Shown here piece by piece: positions 34,498 through 43,497 of a stretch of 64,000 bases of DNA; the stretch's first letter is position 1; every line of letters begins with the position of its first letter. Both the position numbers and the translations under genes were made by a program. The notes below the pieces were generated by a model that ran no database searches, was not told where the DNA came from, and was given only the letters and a program-made list of their open reading frames with translations. The stretch lies in contig SVOL01000001.1 of the NCBI GenBank assembly GCA_015066395.1, positions 124,001 through 188,000 of the forward strand, written 5' to 3'. Source of the stretch: Oscillospiraceae bacterium (GTDB lineage Bacteria; Bacillota; Clostridia; Oscillospirales; Acutalibacteraceae).

Positions 34498-35456
34498 TTT
34501 GTTTCCTCCAAAACCTCACCGATCTTTGAAAAAAGTGCGGCCCTTGCATCACTGAGCGAACACTTGAACTCACAGCCTGCGGCACGCTTGTGACCGCCGC
34601 CGCCGAACGCTTTACCGATTTCGGAGGCATCATACGGCTCGTGAGTTCGCAATGACACTCTGTATGCACCGCTTTGCTGTTCCTTTATGGTGACACCCAC
34701 TTCAACGCCCTCGATCTCTCTGGGTAAAGACGATACCGAATCAAGATCGGTCTGCTCACAACCCGTGGATTCAATCATATCACGGGTGATAGTAACAGCG
34801 GCACACCTGCCGCCGTACAAATACTCGACACTGTCAAGCACAGCACGTTCAAGTTCTAACCGTGCCTTAGATTTTGTATCAAAAAACGAACGGTTGATTC
34901 CGTCAAAATCAGCACCCTGCTCCATCAACTCAGCCGCCATTCGGTGGGTTCTGGGCGTTGTTGAGGAGTATTTAAAACAACCTGTATCGGTCGCCATTCC
35001 GAGGTACAGCGCCGATGCGATTTTGGGTGTAACGCGAGCACCCAACAGCTTGACGACCTCGAAAACGCACTCACAGCAGGAAGCCGAATCGGCCTCTAAA
35101 TACAGCATTTTAGCATACTCATTATTACTGCCGTGATGATCAATACAAAGGTCGATCTTACCCGAAAACCGCTCTTTTAAACTACCCAAAAGGCGTTCAT
35201 CGGCAATATCGACAGCGACTATCGTTTTCGGCTCAAAACAGATCGATTCGTCACTCTCTAAAACCTTGAGTTTCGACGGGATCGGATCACCGCACAGCAC
35301 TGCCGACCGCTTGCCCATCGCCTTTAAAACGGCATTAAGAGCATAACCCGACCCTACCGTATCACCATCGGGATTCGAATGGGTCAGGATATAGAAATCG
35401 TCATTTTCTTTTAAAAACTCGGCCGCTTTTTTGGCGTCAATTTTGCGGCAACTCAT
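34494..35456 (-). CDS. DHH/DHHA1 phosphoesterase (NrnA-like)
   Basis: The 320-residue protein has THSNPDGDTVGSGYAL (motif I), IDHHGSN (the DHH motif near residue 110) and a C-terminal DHHA1 domain with GGGHKRAAGC. NrnA-type enzymes degrade nanoRNA and pAp and can act on cyclic-dinucleotide products. It overlaps both rbfA and truB by four bases, so translation is coupled; this rbfA-DHH-truB order is common in Firmicutes. Confidence 0.93.
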   Translation of the reverse strand: MSCRKIDAKKAAEFLKENDDFYILTHSNPDGDTVGSGYALNAVLKAMGKRSAVLCGDPIPSKLKVLESDESICFEPKTIVAVDIADERLLGSLKERFSGKIDLCIDHHGSNNEYAKMLYLEADSASCCECVFEVVKLLGARVTPKIASALYLGMATDTGCFKYSSTTPRTHRMAAELMEQGADFDGINRSFFDTKSKARLELERAVLDSVEYLYGGRCAAVTITRDMIESTGCEQTDLDSVSSLPREIEGVEVGVTIKEQQSGAYRVSLRTHEPYDASEIGKAFGGGGHKRAAGCEFKCSLSDARAALFSKIGEVLEETK

Positions 35457-35818
35457 TCTTCGCCCTCTTGCATCTTTATCTCGGGCAGAGAATCAAGAAT
35501 GCGCGCAATATGAGCGCTGTGCTCGATAGAATCATCAGCCACAAACCGAAGTTCGGGAGTCTTGCGGAGCTTCAAACGAAGTCCCAGCTCGCGGCGCAAA
35601 AATCCCGCGGCATTTTTAAGACCCTTAACACTCTCAACCGTTTTGTCATAGCCTTCAATGGCACTGACATAAACAGTAGCATAGCTGAGATCAGCCGAAA
35701 GATCGACCTTGACAACGCTTAACAGCTTGCTGACTCTGGGATCCTTGACCCCACGAAGCAGATCGCAAAGCTCTCTTTGAATATCCGAGGTTGCTCTTCC
35801 TAATTTAAAACTTGGCAT
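35453..35818 (-). CDS. rbfA: Ribosome-binding factor A
   Basis: The 121-residue KH-type protein helps mature the 5' end of 16S rRNA in the 30S subunit. It shows LLRGVKDPRVSKLLSV, ATVYVS and the tail RKTPELRFVADDSIEHSA. It follows infB by 51 bases and overlaps the next gene by four. Confidence 0.94.
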   Translation of the reverse strand: MPSFKLGRATSDIQRELCDLLRGVKDPRVSKLLSVVKVDLSADLSYATVYVSAIEGYDKTVESVKGLKNAAGFLRRELGLRLKLRKTPELRFVADDSIEHSAHIARILDSLPEIKMQEGEE

Positions 35819-35869
35819 ATTTTATCCTCTTTAAATCCAAGCCTGCCAAAAGGCAGGCTTGGGTCTTTT

Positions 35870-38377
35870 TTAATCTCTGTATTCTTCCATAATAAAGGCT
35901 TCGAAAATGTCGCCTTCCTTAATGTCGCCAAACTTATTTAAACCAACACCGCACTCGTAGCCGTCGACGACTTCCTTAACGTCGTCCTTAAAGCGGCGAA
36001 GCGAAGCAATATCGTCTTCGGCAACAACAATACCGTCACGTACAACGCGAACCTTCGAGTCACGGGTTATCTTACCGCTCTTGACGTAACAGCCTGCGAT
36101 GGTACCGATGCCCGATACCTTATAGGTCTGACGAACCTCAAGTGTACCCAAAATGTTCTCACGGAACTTGGGTGCAAGCATACCCTTCATAGCGGCGGTT
36201 ATCTCGTCAAGGCAGTCGTAAATAACTCTGTAAAGACGGATATCAACGCCATCACGCTCAGCGGCTTCTTTTGCAACGGGATCGGGTCTTACGTTAAAGC
36301 CTACAATGATAGCACCCGACGTTGCGGCCAGCATTTCATCCGATTCGTTGATGGCACCTACGCCGCCATGGATAACATTAACTCTGACTTCCTCGTTGGA
36401 AAGCTTAATAAGGTTTTCTTTGATAGCCTCAACCGAGCCCTGAACGTCAGCCTTAACGATAACGTTAAGATCTTTGAGTTCACCCTCAGCCAACTGGCTG
36501 AAGAGATTATCGAGTGTGACTTTCTGAGAGGCCTTGAAGACCTCTTCCTTAGCCTTCTGCTTACGCTGTTCGACCAACTGACGAGCCAATCGCTCATCCG
36601 ATACGGCGTCAAAGTTATCGCCTGCCGACGGAACCTCGTCAAGACCTGTGATCTCAACAGGACAGCTGGGACCTGCTTCTTTAACGGTCTTACCGTTTTC
36701 GTCAAGCATTACACGAACACGACCGACAGCCGAGCCGGCAACAATAATGTCACCCGAACGAAGAGTACCATTCTGAACCAGAAGGGTTGCAACAGGACCT
36801 CTGCCCTTATCGAGACGGGCTTCGATAACAACACCCTTACCGCGGCGGTCGGGGTTAGCCTTCAACTCTTGCATTTCAGCAATCAAGAGCACGTTAGCAA
36901 GAAGTTCATCAATACCGTCGTGGGTCTTTGCCGAAACAGGAACACAGATAATATCACCACCCCACTCTTCGGGGACAAGACCGTGCTCAGTCAACTGCTG
37001 CTTAATACGGTCGGGATTAGCCTCGGGCTTATCCATCTTATTGATAGCAACGATGATCTGAACCTTTGCGGCCTTTGCGTGGTTTATAGCCTCAATGGTC
37101 TGCGGCATAATACCGTCGTCAGCAGCTACCACCAATATTGCAATATCGGTAGCCATTGCACCTCTCTGACGCATCGACGTAAATGCGGCGTGACCGGGAG
37201 TATCAAGGAAGGTGATCTCATTGCCTTCGTGGTTTACTCTGTAAGCACCGATGTGCTGGGTAATACCGCCGGCCTCACCTGCAGTAACCTTAGAGTTACG
37301 AATAGCATCGAGAAGCGAGGTCTTACCGTGGTCAACGTGACCCATAACAACAACGATGGGGTTACGGGGCTTCAAGGTCTCCTCTGTATCCTCCGAGATG
37401 TCCATAATTCTCTCTTCAATAGTAACAACGACTTCACGCTGAACCTTGCATCCCATCTCGGTTGCAACGATCTCAGCGGTCTCGTAGTCTATAGTCTGGT
37501 TAGCGGTGACCAGCATACCGAGCTTCATCAACTGCTTGATGACCTCGGCGGCGGTCTTCTTCATAGCGGCGGCAAGCTCTGCGACCGTCATCTCATCACC
37601 GATGGTTACGGTAATGGGAGTCTTCTTGATCTTCTCAAGCTGGAGTCTGCGAAGCTTGTCGGCCTCGGTCTCTCTCTTCGCACCCTGCGGACGGCGATAA
37701 TCCTGCGACTTCTGCTTGATCTTCTGCTTGCGCTGGTGATTGTCCTTCATCGAGTTGGCAGGAGCGATGTTCTCATACCTCTCGTTGTACTTATCAATGT
37801 TAATATTAGATGCGCGGGTATCGACCTTGCGGATCTCAACCGGTCCGCGGTTGGGAGCCTCGCCCTTTTTCTCCTTTTTAGGTCTGGGCGGAATATTGAT
37901 AGGCTCTCTCTGAACCTTCGGCTCCTTTGTCTCTTCAACCTTCGGTGCGGCCTTGGGAGCGGCTTTGGGTGCTGTCTTGGGTTCGACCTTAGGAGCGACT
38001 TTAGACTCTGCTTTAGGTGCAGGTTTAGTCTCAGCCTTAGATTCGGGCTTCGGAGCATTCTTGGCCTTTTCGGCTTCCTGAGCGGCCTTAAACTGTTCTA
38101 AAATAGCCATCTGCTCGGCCAATTTTCGATCCTTTTCGGCCTTTTTCTCCTGTGCTCTCTTTTCTCTTGCCACCTTGCCTGCGGCAAAATATTCATCAAA
38201 ACTCTTGACGGAGTGCTGCTTGGTAAGATGATCAAACACGAAGTTTAATTCTGTATCCTCCAAAGAGGTCTGGCTCTTTTTATCGACACCCATTTTGTCC
38301 TTCAAAAGAGTGATAATATCCTTGCTGGAAACTTCAAAGTCCTTTGACAGTTCGTGGATTTTATATTTAATCAGCAT
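35870..38377 (-). CDS. infB: Translation initiation factor IF-2
   Basis: The 835-residue GTPase brings fMet-tRNA to the 30S subunit. It has an N-terminal IF2_N domain ([14 protein letters not shown]), a low-complexity linker at about residues 70-240 with repeated K-P-A/V-P-K units, then a second IF2_N, the G domain ([12 protein letters not shown] near 350, DTPGH, NKMD) and domains II-IV. ATG 38377 has AAGGAGG eight bases upstream; the longer frame starting at 38419 lacks support. Confidence 0.96.
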   Translation of the reverse strand: MLIKYKIHELSKDFEVSSKDIITLLKDKMGVDKKSQTSLEDTELNFVFDHLTKQHSVKSFDEYFAAGKVAREKRAQEKKAEKDRKLAEQMAILEQFKAAQEAEKAKNAPKPESKAETKPAPKAESKVAPKVEPKTAPKAAPKAAPKVEETKEPKVQREPINIPPRPKKEKKGEAPNRGPVEIRKVDTRASNINIDKYNERYENIAPANSMKDNHQRKQKIKQKSQDYRRPQGAKRETEADKLRRLQLEKIKKTPITVTIGDEMTVAELAAAMKKTAAEVIKQLMKLGMLVTANQTIDYETAEIVATEMGCKVQREVVVTIEERIMDISEDTEETLKPRNPIVVVMGHVDHGKTSLLDAIRNSKVTAGEAGGITQHIGAYRVNHEGNEITFLDTPGHAAFTSMRQRGAMATDIAILVVAADDGIMPQTIEAINHAKAAKVQIIVAINKMDKPEANPDRIKQQLTEHGLVPEEWGGDIICVPVSAKTHDGIDELLANVLLIAEMQELKANPDRRGKGVVIEARLDKGRGPVATLLVQNGTLRSGDIIVAGSAVGRVRVMLDENGKTVKEAGPSCPVEITGLDEVPSAGDNFDAVSDERLARQLVEQRKQKAKEEVFKASQKVTLDNLFSQLAEGELKDLNVIVKADVQGSVEAIKENLIKLSNEEVRVNVIHGGVGAINESDEMLAATSGAIIVGFNVRPDPVAKEAAERDGVDIRLYRVIYDCLDEITAAMKGMLAPKFRENILGTLEVRQTYKVSGIGTIAGCYVKSGKITRDSKVRVVRDGIVVAEDDIASLRRFKDDVKEVVDGYECGVGLNKFGDIKEGDIFEAFIMEEYRD

Positions 38378-38390
38378 AATCAATTCCTCC

Positions 38391-38687
38391 TTAAATCTGC
38401 TCAGCAATAGAAGTAGCAAACCCTTGATCGGTCACCGCAACGATGCCGGCTCTCATTCCAAGTGCCGCCGACAGTTCGTCCATAGTCGCGTTTAAATTCA
38501 CGACCGGCACGCTTGTGCCTGCGAAAAACCTTATTTCCTTTTCGGACTTATACGATACGTCCGACGCCACGACTATCAGCTTTGCCTTGCCGTTTTGACA
38601 AGCCTCTTTGGATTTTGAAAATCCCAGCGTGAGCTTGCCGGCCTTTCTTGCAAATCCTAACCGCGACAGGATGGGATCATTGCTCAT
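38391..38687 (-). CDS. L7Ae-family ribosome-associated protein (YlxQ)
   Basis: The 98-residue protein has the L7Ae/L30e fold: [15 protein letters not shown], then [18 protein letters not shown]. YlxQ binds kink-turn RNA; its role in the nusA-infB operon is unsettled. It overlaps ylxR by 11 bases. Confidence 0.92.
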   Translation of the reverse strand: MSNDPILSRLGFARKAGKLTLGFSKSKEACQNGKAKLIVVASDVSYKSEKEIRFFAGTSVPVVNLNATMDELSAALGMRAGIVAVTDQGFATSIAEQI

Positions 38688-38946
38688 TTTGTCCCAACTC
38701 CTTTGCTATCTGTGCGACTACTGCTTCGGGGATCTGCATAGAAAACGCCTTCTCAAATCGGCGGGCTTTGACCGCTTTTTTATAACATTCGACATTATTA
38801 CAAATATATGCACCGCGTCCGTTCAATTTGCCCGATCGGTCAAGCGTTATATTGCCCTCGGGAGTACGAACGACCCTCAATAATTCGGATTTTGGACGCA
38901 TTTCCTGGCAACCTGTGCACTGTCTTAAAGGTTGGCTCTTTTTCAT
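38677..38946 (-). CDS. YlxR-family RNA-binding protein (RnpM)
   Basis: The 89-residue protein has CTGCQEMRPKSELLRVVR and GRGAYICNNVECYKKAVK. YlxR binds RNA and was named RnpM in Bacillus for binding RNase P RNA. Standard place between nusA and ylxQ. Confidence 0.92.
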   Translation of the reverse strand: MKKSQPLRQCTGCQEMRPKSELLRVVRTPEGNITLDRSGKLNGRGAYICNNVECYKKAVKARRFEKAFSMQIPEAVVAQIAKELGQNEQ

Positions 38947-38973
38947 ACAAATCTCCTTAAAATATTAAGACTG

Positions 38974-40080
38974 TCAGGCTTCGACGCTGTCGTCACCTTC
39001 GCCGTAGAATCCGCTTTCGGGATGAATGTCTATCTTCCAACCGGTAAGCTTTGCGGCAAGACGCACGTTCTGACCCTTATTACCGATAGCGAGACTCAAC
39101 TGAGAATCGGGAACGGTAACCTTGCAGGACTTGGGATCCTCGCTTACAACCTCGACCGAGAGTACCTTTGCAGGTGACAAGGCTTCGGTTATAAATGCGG
39201 CAGGATCTTCGGAATATTTAACAATATCTATCTTCTCTCCGCCGAGTTCCTCAACGATAGTGTTGACACGGGCACCGCGCTGACCGATGCAAGCGCCGAC
39301 GGCGTCAACATCGGGGTTCTGCGACCAGACAGCCATCTTGGTTCTGGAACCGGCCTGGCGGGAAATAGCCTTGATCTCAATAGTGCCGTCATAAATTTCC
39401 GGAACCTCGGTCTCAAACATACGCTTGACAAGACCGGGATGGGTTCTCGAGATCATAGCTCTCGGACCTCTGTCCTCATTCTTAACGTCAACGATGTATA
39501 CCTTGATGTGGTCGCCTTCGGTAAGTACCTCATCGGGAACCTGCTCGACCTTGGGAAGTACTGCTTCGCCGCGGCCGATAGAAATGGTAGCGTTGCCGGT
39601 CTTGGGATCGATACGCTGAACAATGGCGGTAACGAGTTCCTTGTTGCGGCTCTGGAATTCCTCGTAAGTCTGACCGCGCTCAGCCTCTTTAACACCCTGA
39701 CGGATAACGTGCTTGGCGTTCTGGGCTACGATTCGACCGAACTTTCTGGTCTCTAAAGGAATGTCAACAAACTCACCGACGGTGGCGGCTGTATCGACCT
39801 TGATCGCATCCTCCAACATTATCTGAGTGTATTCATCCTCGATCTCAGATACTACAGTCTTGCGAACGTATACCTTAAAGATCTTCTTATCGATATCCAT
39901 CTCACAGAAAACCACGTCACGACCGCCGTAATCCTTTTTAGCGGCACCGATGATTGCGGTCTTGATCCGCTCAGCGAGATATCCTTCGGGGATACCGCTC
40001 TCTTCCGCCATAAGCTTCAACGCTTCAAAAATTTCTGCGGTATTGTCAACAACTGTTTCTTTTTTCTTAGCTCTTGCCAT
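38974..40080 (-). CDS. nusA: Transcription factor NusA
   Basis: The 368-residue protein has the N-terminal RNA polymerase-binding domain, an S1 domain (VTAIVQRIDPKTGNATISIG), and two KH domains (VGACIGQRGARVNTIVEEL and LSLAIGNKGQNVRLAAKLT). NusA modulates pausing and termination. It lacks the C-terminal acidic repeats of proteobacteria, as is usual in Firmicutes. ATG 40080 has GGAGG eight bases upstream. Confidence 0.96.
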   Translation of the reverse strand: MARAKKKETVVDNTAEIFEALKLMAEESGIPEGYLAERIKTAIIGAAKKDYGGRDVVFCEMDIDKKIFKVYVRKTVVSEIEDEYTQIMLEDAIKVDTAATVGEFVDIPLETRKFGRIVAQNAKHVIRQGVKEAERGQTYEEFQSRNKELVTAIVQRIDPKTGNATISIGRGEAVLPKVEQVPDEVLTEGDHIKVYIVDVKNEDRGPRAMISRTHPGLVKRMFETEVPEIYDGTIEIKAISRQAGSRTKMAVWSQNPDVDAVGACIGQRGARVNTIVEELGGEKIDIVKYSEDPAAFITEALSPAKVLSVEVVSEDPKSCKVTVPDSQLSLAIGNKGQNVRLAAKLTGWKIDIHPESGFYGEGDDSVEA

Positions 40081-40098
40081 AGTCAATTCCTCCGTAAA

Positions 40099-40566
40099 TT
40101 AAATATCAGCGTCATCAAGACGCACACTTACTAATTCAGCTTTTGTAAATTCGAGTTCCTCGCCGTCACAAAGAACGGTGACCGAACCGTCATACTTTTT
40201 AAGCTCACCTTTAAACTCACGCTTATTGTCGCGCGGACGGATAAGCTTCACGGTAACGGGAGCACCTATATAACGCTCAAAGTGCCAATCTTCTGTGAGT
40301 TCACGCTCCAAACCGGGTGAGCAGACCTCTAAACAGTAGCTTACCGCTATCGGGTCGGCTTCATCAATTATCGGGTCAATGAGGTGTGAAACCTCAACAC
40401 ACTGGTCAATGCCAATTCCATCATCGCTGTCGATAAACACTCTCAAGTACCAGGAAGCACCCTCTTTTACGAACTTAACCGTCCAAAGTCTCAAACCCAG
40501 ACCCTCAATAGGTTCTTTAATGAGTGCAGCGACCTTTGCCGCAGTAGGATTTTGTGCCAAATTCAT
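40099..40566 (-). CDS. rimP: Ribosome maturation factor RimP
   Basis: The 155-residue protein is needed for 30S assembly. It shows LRVFIDSDDGIGIDQCVEVSHLI, LEVCSPGLERELT and the C-terminal Sm-like domain. The start is uncertain: ATG 40566 is used here, but GAGG lies only two bases before it, whereas TTG 40560 has GAGG eight bases upstream and would be six bases shorter. It heads the nine-gene rimP-nusA-ylxR-ylxQ-infB-rbfA-DHH-truB-ribF operon. Confidence 0.94.
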   Translation of the reverse strand: MNLAQNPTAAKVAALIKEPIEGLGLRLWTVKFVKEGASWYLRVFIDSDDGIGIDQCVEVSHLIDPIIDEADPIAVSYCLEVCSPGLERELTEDWHFERYIGAPVTVKLIRPRDNKREFKGELKKYDGSVTVLCDGEELEFTKAELVSVRLDDADI

Positions 40567-40597
40567 CACCTCATATTATTTTGTCCCAACAAACAAT

Positions 40598-40621
40598 GAA
40601 GAGCGGGTTGCCCCACTCTTC
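40598..40621 (-). promoter_or_regulatory. Leader hairpin of the rimP operon
   Basis: On the minus strand GAAGAGTGGG pairs with CCCGCTCTTC around a GCAA tetraloop (GNRA type), 32 bases before rimP. TTGTTTGTTGG follows, a weak T-rich tract. A hairpin at this place is often seen in Firmicutes; its function is unknown to me. Confidence 0.5.
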
Positions 40622-40647
40622 CGTCAGTTCCTTTTCTTACTGTGGCG

Positions 40648-40676
40648 ATTATACCACAGTAATTACGATTTGTCAA
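40648..40676 (-). promoter_or_regulatory. Promoter of the rimP operon
   Basis: On the minus strand TTGACA (40676-40671) and TATAAT (40653-40648) are exact consensus, 17 bp apart. Confidence 0.85.
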
Positions 40677-40704
40677 TAGTTAATATATTATATGATCTAA
40701 TAAT

Positions 40705-40818
40705 CGTCGGCTTGGCCGACACCTTACCTTTTCACTATTCACTCTTACCTCTTCACTTTTTATCCCGTCGGCTCTGCCGACACCTTACCTTTTCACTCTT
40801 CACTATTAACTATTCACT
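40705..40818 (+). repeat. Two tandem copies of dispersed repeat R2
   Basis: Each copy is a GTCGGCTNNGCCGAC hairpin followed by ACCTTACCTTTTCACT and AT-rich TTCACT/TTACCT units. Copy one covers 40705-40760 and copy two 40766-40818. A third copy lies at 2655-2691. Confidence 0.7.
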
Positions 40819-40822
40819 AAAT

Positions 40823-40849
40823 AAAAAACGGCCATCGGCCGTTTTTTTA
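40823..40849 (-). terminator. Terminator of mnmE-mnmG-SDR
   Basis: AAACGGCC-ATC-GGCCGTTT with T tracts on both sides. On the minus strand it touches the stop of the SDR gene. Confidence 0.82.
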
Positions 40850-41611
40850 TTTCTTGTTCTGCTGTTTCAACCAGATCTTCATAACCAATTTATGCGGTAA
40901 GAGTTTGGTGAGCAACACCTGTGCTCTTATCTTCCAACCGCAGACCGAAACATCCTTGCCTTTCTTCATATCGCGGAGTGCTCTTTTTACGACCTGCTCC
41001 GAAGTGAAGAACTGATTATAGTATGTAATTACGCTTTCATCTACAACGGCAGTATCAAAAAACTCGGTCTTGACCCAACCCGGGCAAACCGCCATCATCT
41101 TAATACCCGTATGACGCCATTCGGCATTAACCGCTCTTGTAAAGCTTAAGACAAACGCCTTAGTCGCTCCGTAAACACCTATATAAGGCACAGGCTGGAA
41201 CGACGACAGCGAGTCGACCTGGTACACCTTTGAACCCTTGCCGAGATACGGAGCGGTAACGTAGGTGACCGCCACCAAGGCCTTGCTGTTAAGGTCAACC
41301 ATCCCCAGCTGTTCCTCTAATCCCAAGTCAAGAAAAGCACCGAATTTGCCGTATCCGCTGGCATTTACCAAAACTTTTACTTCGGGTTTCAGTTCTTCCA
41401 AAAGCGCTTTGTAACTTTCGATAGATTCGGGTCTTGTTAAGTCCAAGCCCAAGCATCTGACCGGCACGTCGACCTCGTTTTTCAAGGATTCCAGACGGTC
41501 GACACGTCGGGCGATGACCCATATCTCGTCAAATTTTTCTTCCCGTACTATCTGACGCACAAACTCGCGGCCCATACCGCTTGAAGCACCTGTAAAAACG
41601 GCTATTTTCAT
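40847..41611 (-). CDS. Short-chain dehydrogenase/reductase
   Basis: The 254-residue SDR has the NAD(P)-binding TGASSGMG near residue 8, NASGYG, a catalytic-type DSLSSFQPVPYIGVYGATK with Tyr and Lys in YGATK, and CPGWVKTEF. It would oxidise or reduce an alcohol/ketone; substrate unknown. A basic, partly hydrophobic tail (about residues 225-254) may attach it to the membrane. It overlaps mnmG by four bases. Confidence 0.9.
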   Translation of the reverse strand: MKIAVFTGASSGMGREFVRQIVREEKFDEIWVIARRVDRLESLKNEVDVPVRCLGLDLTRPESIESYKALLEELKPEVKVLVNASGYGKFGAFLDLGLEEQLGMVDLNSKALVAVTYVTAPYLGKGSKVYQVDSLSSFQPVPYIGVYGATKAFVLSFTRAVNAEWRHTGIKMMAVCPGWVKTEFFDTAVVDESVITYYNQFFTSEQVVKRALRDMKKGKDVSVCGWKIRAQVLLTKLLPHKLVMKIWLKQQNKK

Positions 41612-43488
41612 AAATTTTCACCCTTTTTCTTATCAAGATAAATAAGCAGCACCGATATGTCTGCAGGACTTACGCCCGATATTCTCGATGCCTGACCGAC
41701 GCTCAAAGGCATTACCTTTTTAAGCTTCTCTACAGCTTCCAATCGCAGTCCCTTGACATCGTCATAATCGATACTCTCCGGGATTGCTCGGCTCTCTAAC
41801 CTTTGCAACTCCTTGACCTGTATGAGCTGTCGCTCAATATAGCCCGCATATTTTATCTCGGTCTCAACCTTTAATGCAACCTCTTCCGGCAACGAGGGTC
41901 TCTGCCTGTCAAACGGTGCCAACGATTTATAATCAACCTGCGGACGGCGGATAAGATCTGCAAGGCTTGCACCCGTTTTAAGCGGTGCTGTACCCTTTGC
42001 CGCCAGCATATCGCCTATTTCCTCGGTCGGTGAAACGTAAGTGGTCTCCAACCGCTCTATTTCTTTTTCTTTAAGCTCGCAACGCTCTTTAAAGGCGTTA
42101 TATCTTTCTTCCGATATAAGACCTATTTCATACCCTATCGGCATCAATCGCTCGTCGGCATTATCCTGCCTTAAAACAAGGCGGTATTCCGAACGTGAGG
42201 TCATCATTCTGTAAGGATCTGAACAGCCCTTTGTGCAAAGATCGTCAATAAGCGTACCAATATATGAATTTGACCTCGGCAGCACTAACGGCTCGAGACC
42301 TTTTACCTTCATCGCGGCATTGATTCCGGCTACCAAGCCTTGAGCCGCCGCTTCCTCATAACCCGATGAACCGTTGAACTGACCTGCTCCGAACAATCCG
42401 TCATACTGCTTGCATTCCAAAGTGGGTTTTAAGCTCAGAGGATCAATACACGAATACTCAATAGCATACGCGTTTCGCATCACCTTGACGTTTTCAAGAC
42501 CTTTTATAGTCTTGTAAAACTCGATCTGCACCTCTTCAGGCAGGGATGAGGACATACCCTGCAGGTACATTTCCTCGGTATCCTTGCCGCAAGGCTCAAT
42601 AAACAACTGATGCCGTTCCTTGTCGGCAAAACGAACTATCTTATCCTCTAAACTCGGGCAATAACGAGGTCCAATACCCTCGATCACACCGCCGTAGAGC
42701 GGTGAACGATGAAGATTTCTTAAAATAACCTCTTTTGTGCGGTCATTGGTATAAGAAATATAGCAAACCGCGCTGTTATCAATAGTCTCAGGGTCGGTCG
42801 AGTAGCTGAAGGGTGTTATCTCTCTGTCGCCAGGCTGAACCTCCAACTCTGAAAAATCAATGCTCGAACGCAATACTCTTGCAGGAGTACCGGTTTTGAA
42901 CAGCCGCATCGGTAACCCTAACTTCAACAAAGCATTGTTGAGTCCATTAGCAGGGAACATTCCGTCAGGACCGCTTTCGAAACTGTACTCACCGACGTAA
43001 ATTTTGCCCTTTAAATATGTACCCGTCGCCAAAATAACGGTTTTTGCGACATATTCCGCACCAAGATGCGTCACACAATGCCATCCGTCACCCTCTTTGA
43101 ACAGGTCAACGATCTCGGCCTGCTTAAGATCCAAATTCTCCTGCAATTCGAGAGTGTGCTTCATATATCCGCTGTATGCACGGCGGTCGACCTGAGCGCG
43201 CAAAGAATGCACCGCGGGACCTTTTCCTCGGTTGAGCATTCTCGTCTGCAACGTGTTTTTATCGGCCGCAACGGCCATCTCTCCGCCCAAAGCGTCAATC
43301 TCTCGCACAAGATGTCCTTTAGCAGTTCCGCCAATCGACGGATTGCAGGGCATATTGCCGACCGAATCCATATTTATTGTAAATATCGCAGTCCTTAACC
43401 CCAGCCTCGCCGGTGCCAAAGCCGCTTCAATACCCGCATGACCTGCACCGACAACGACGCAGTCATAATTTCCGGCAAAATAACTCAT
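41608..43488 (-). CDS. mnmG: tRNA 5-carboxymethylaminomethyluridine synthase subunit MnmG
   Basis: The 626-residue FAD protein works with MnmE to modify U34 of several tRNAs. It opens with the Rossmann motif VVVGAGHAGIEAALA and has GHLVREIDALGGEM and GLFGAGQFNGSSGYEEAAAQG (as GLFGAGQFNG and SSGYEEAAAQG). It lies nine bases after mnmE, as in most Firmicutes, but the usual next gene rsmG is replaced by an SDR. Confidence 0.97.
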   Translation of the reverse strand: MSYFAGNYDCVVVGAGHAGIEAALAPARLGLRTAIFTINMDSVGNMPCNPSIGGTAKGHLVREIDALGGEMAVAADKNTLQTRMLNRGKGPAVHSLRAQVDRRAYSGYMKHTLELQENLDLKQAEIVDLFKEGDGWHCVTHLGAEYVAKTVILATGTYLKGKIYVGEYSFESGPDGMFPANGLNNALLKLGLPMRLFKTGTPARVLRSSIDFSELEVQPGDREITPFSYSTDPETIDNSAVCYISYTNDRTKEVILRNLHRSPLYGGVIEGIGPRYCPSLEDKIVRFADKERHQLFIEPCGKDTEEMYLQGMSSSLPEEVQIEFYKTIKGLENVKVMRNAYAIEYSCIDPLSLKPTLECKQYDGLFGAGQFNGSSGYEEAAAQGLVAGINAAMKVKGLEPLVLPRSNSYIGTLIDDLCTKGCSDPYRMMTSRSEYRLVLRQDNADERLMPIGYEIGLISEERYNAFKERCELKEKEIERLETTYVSPTEEIGDMLAAKGTAPLKTGASLADLIRRPQVDYKSLAPFDRQRPSLPEEVALKVETEIKYAGYIERQLIQVKELQRLESRAIPESIDYDDVKGLRLEAVEKLKKVMPLSVGQASRISGVSPADISVLLIYLDKKKGENL

Positions 43489-43497
43489 TTTATTCCT

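Noticed and set aside
36368..38101. A 577-codon open frame on the plus strand
   Set aside because: It is antisense to infB across its whole length, has no ribosome binding site and reflects the codon bias of the real gene.
40705..40818. CRISPR-like repeats
   Set aside because: Only two copies with unlike flanks, no regular spacers and no cas genes.
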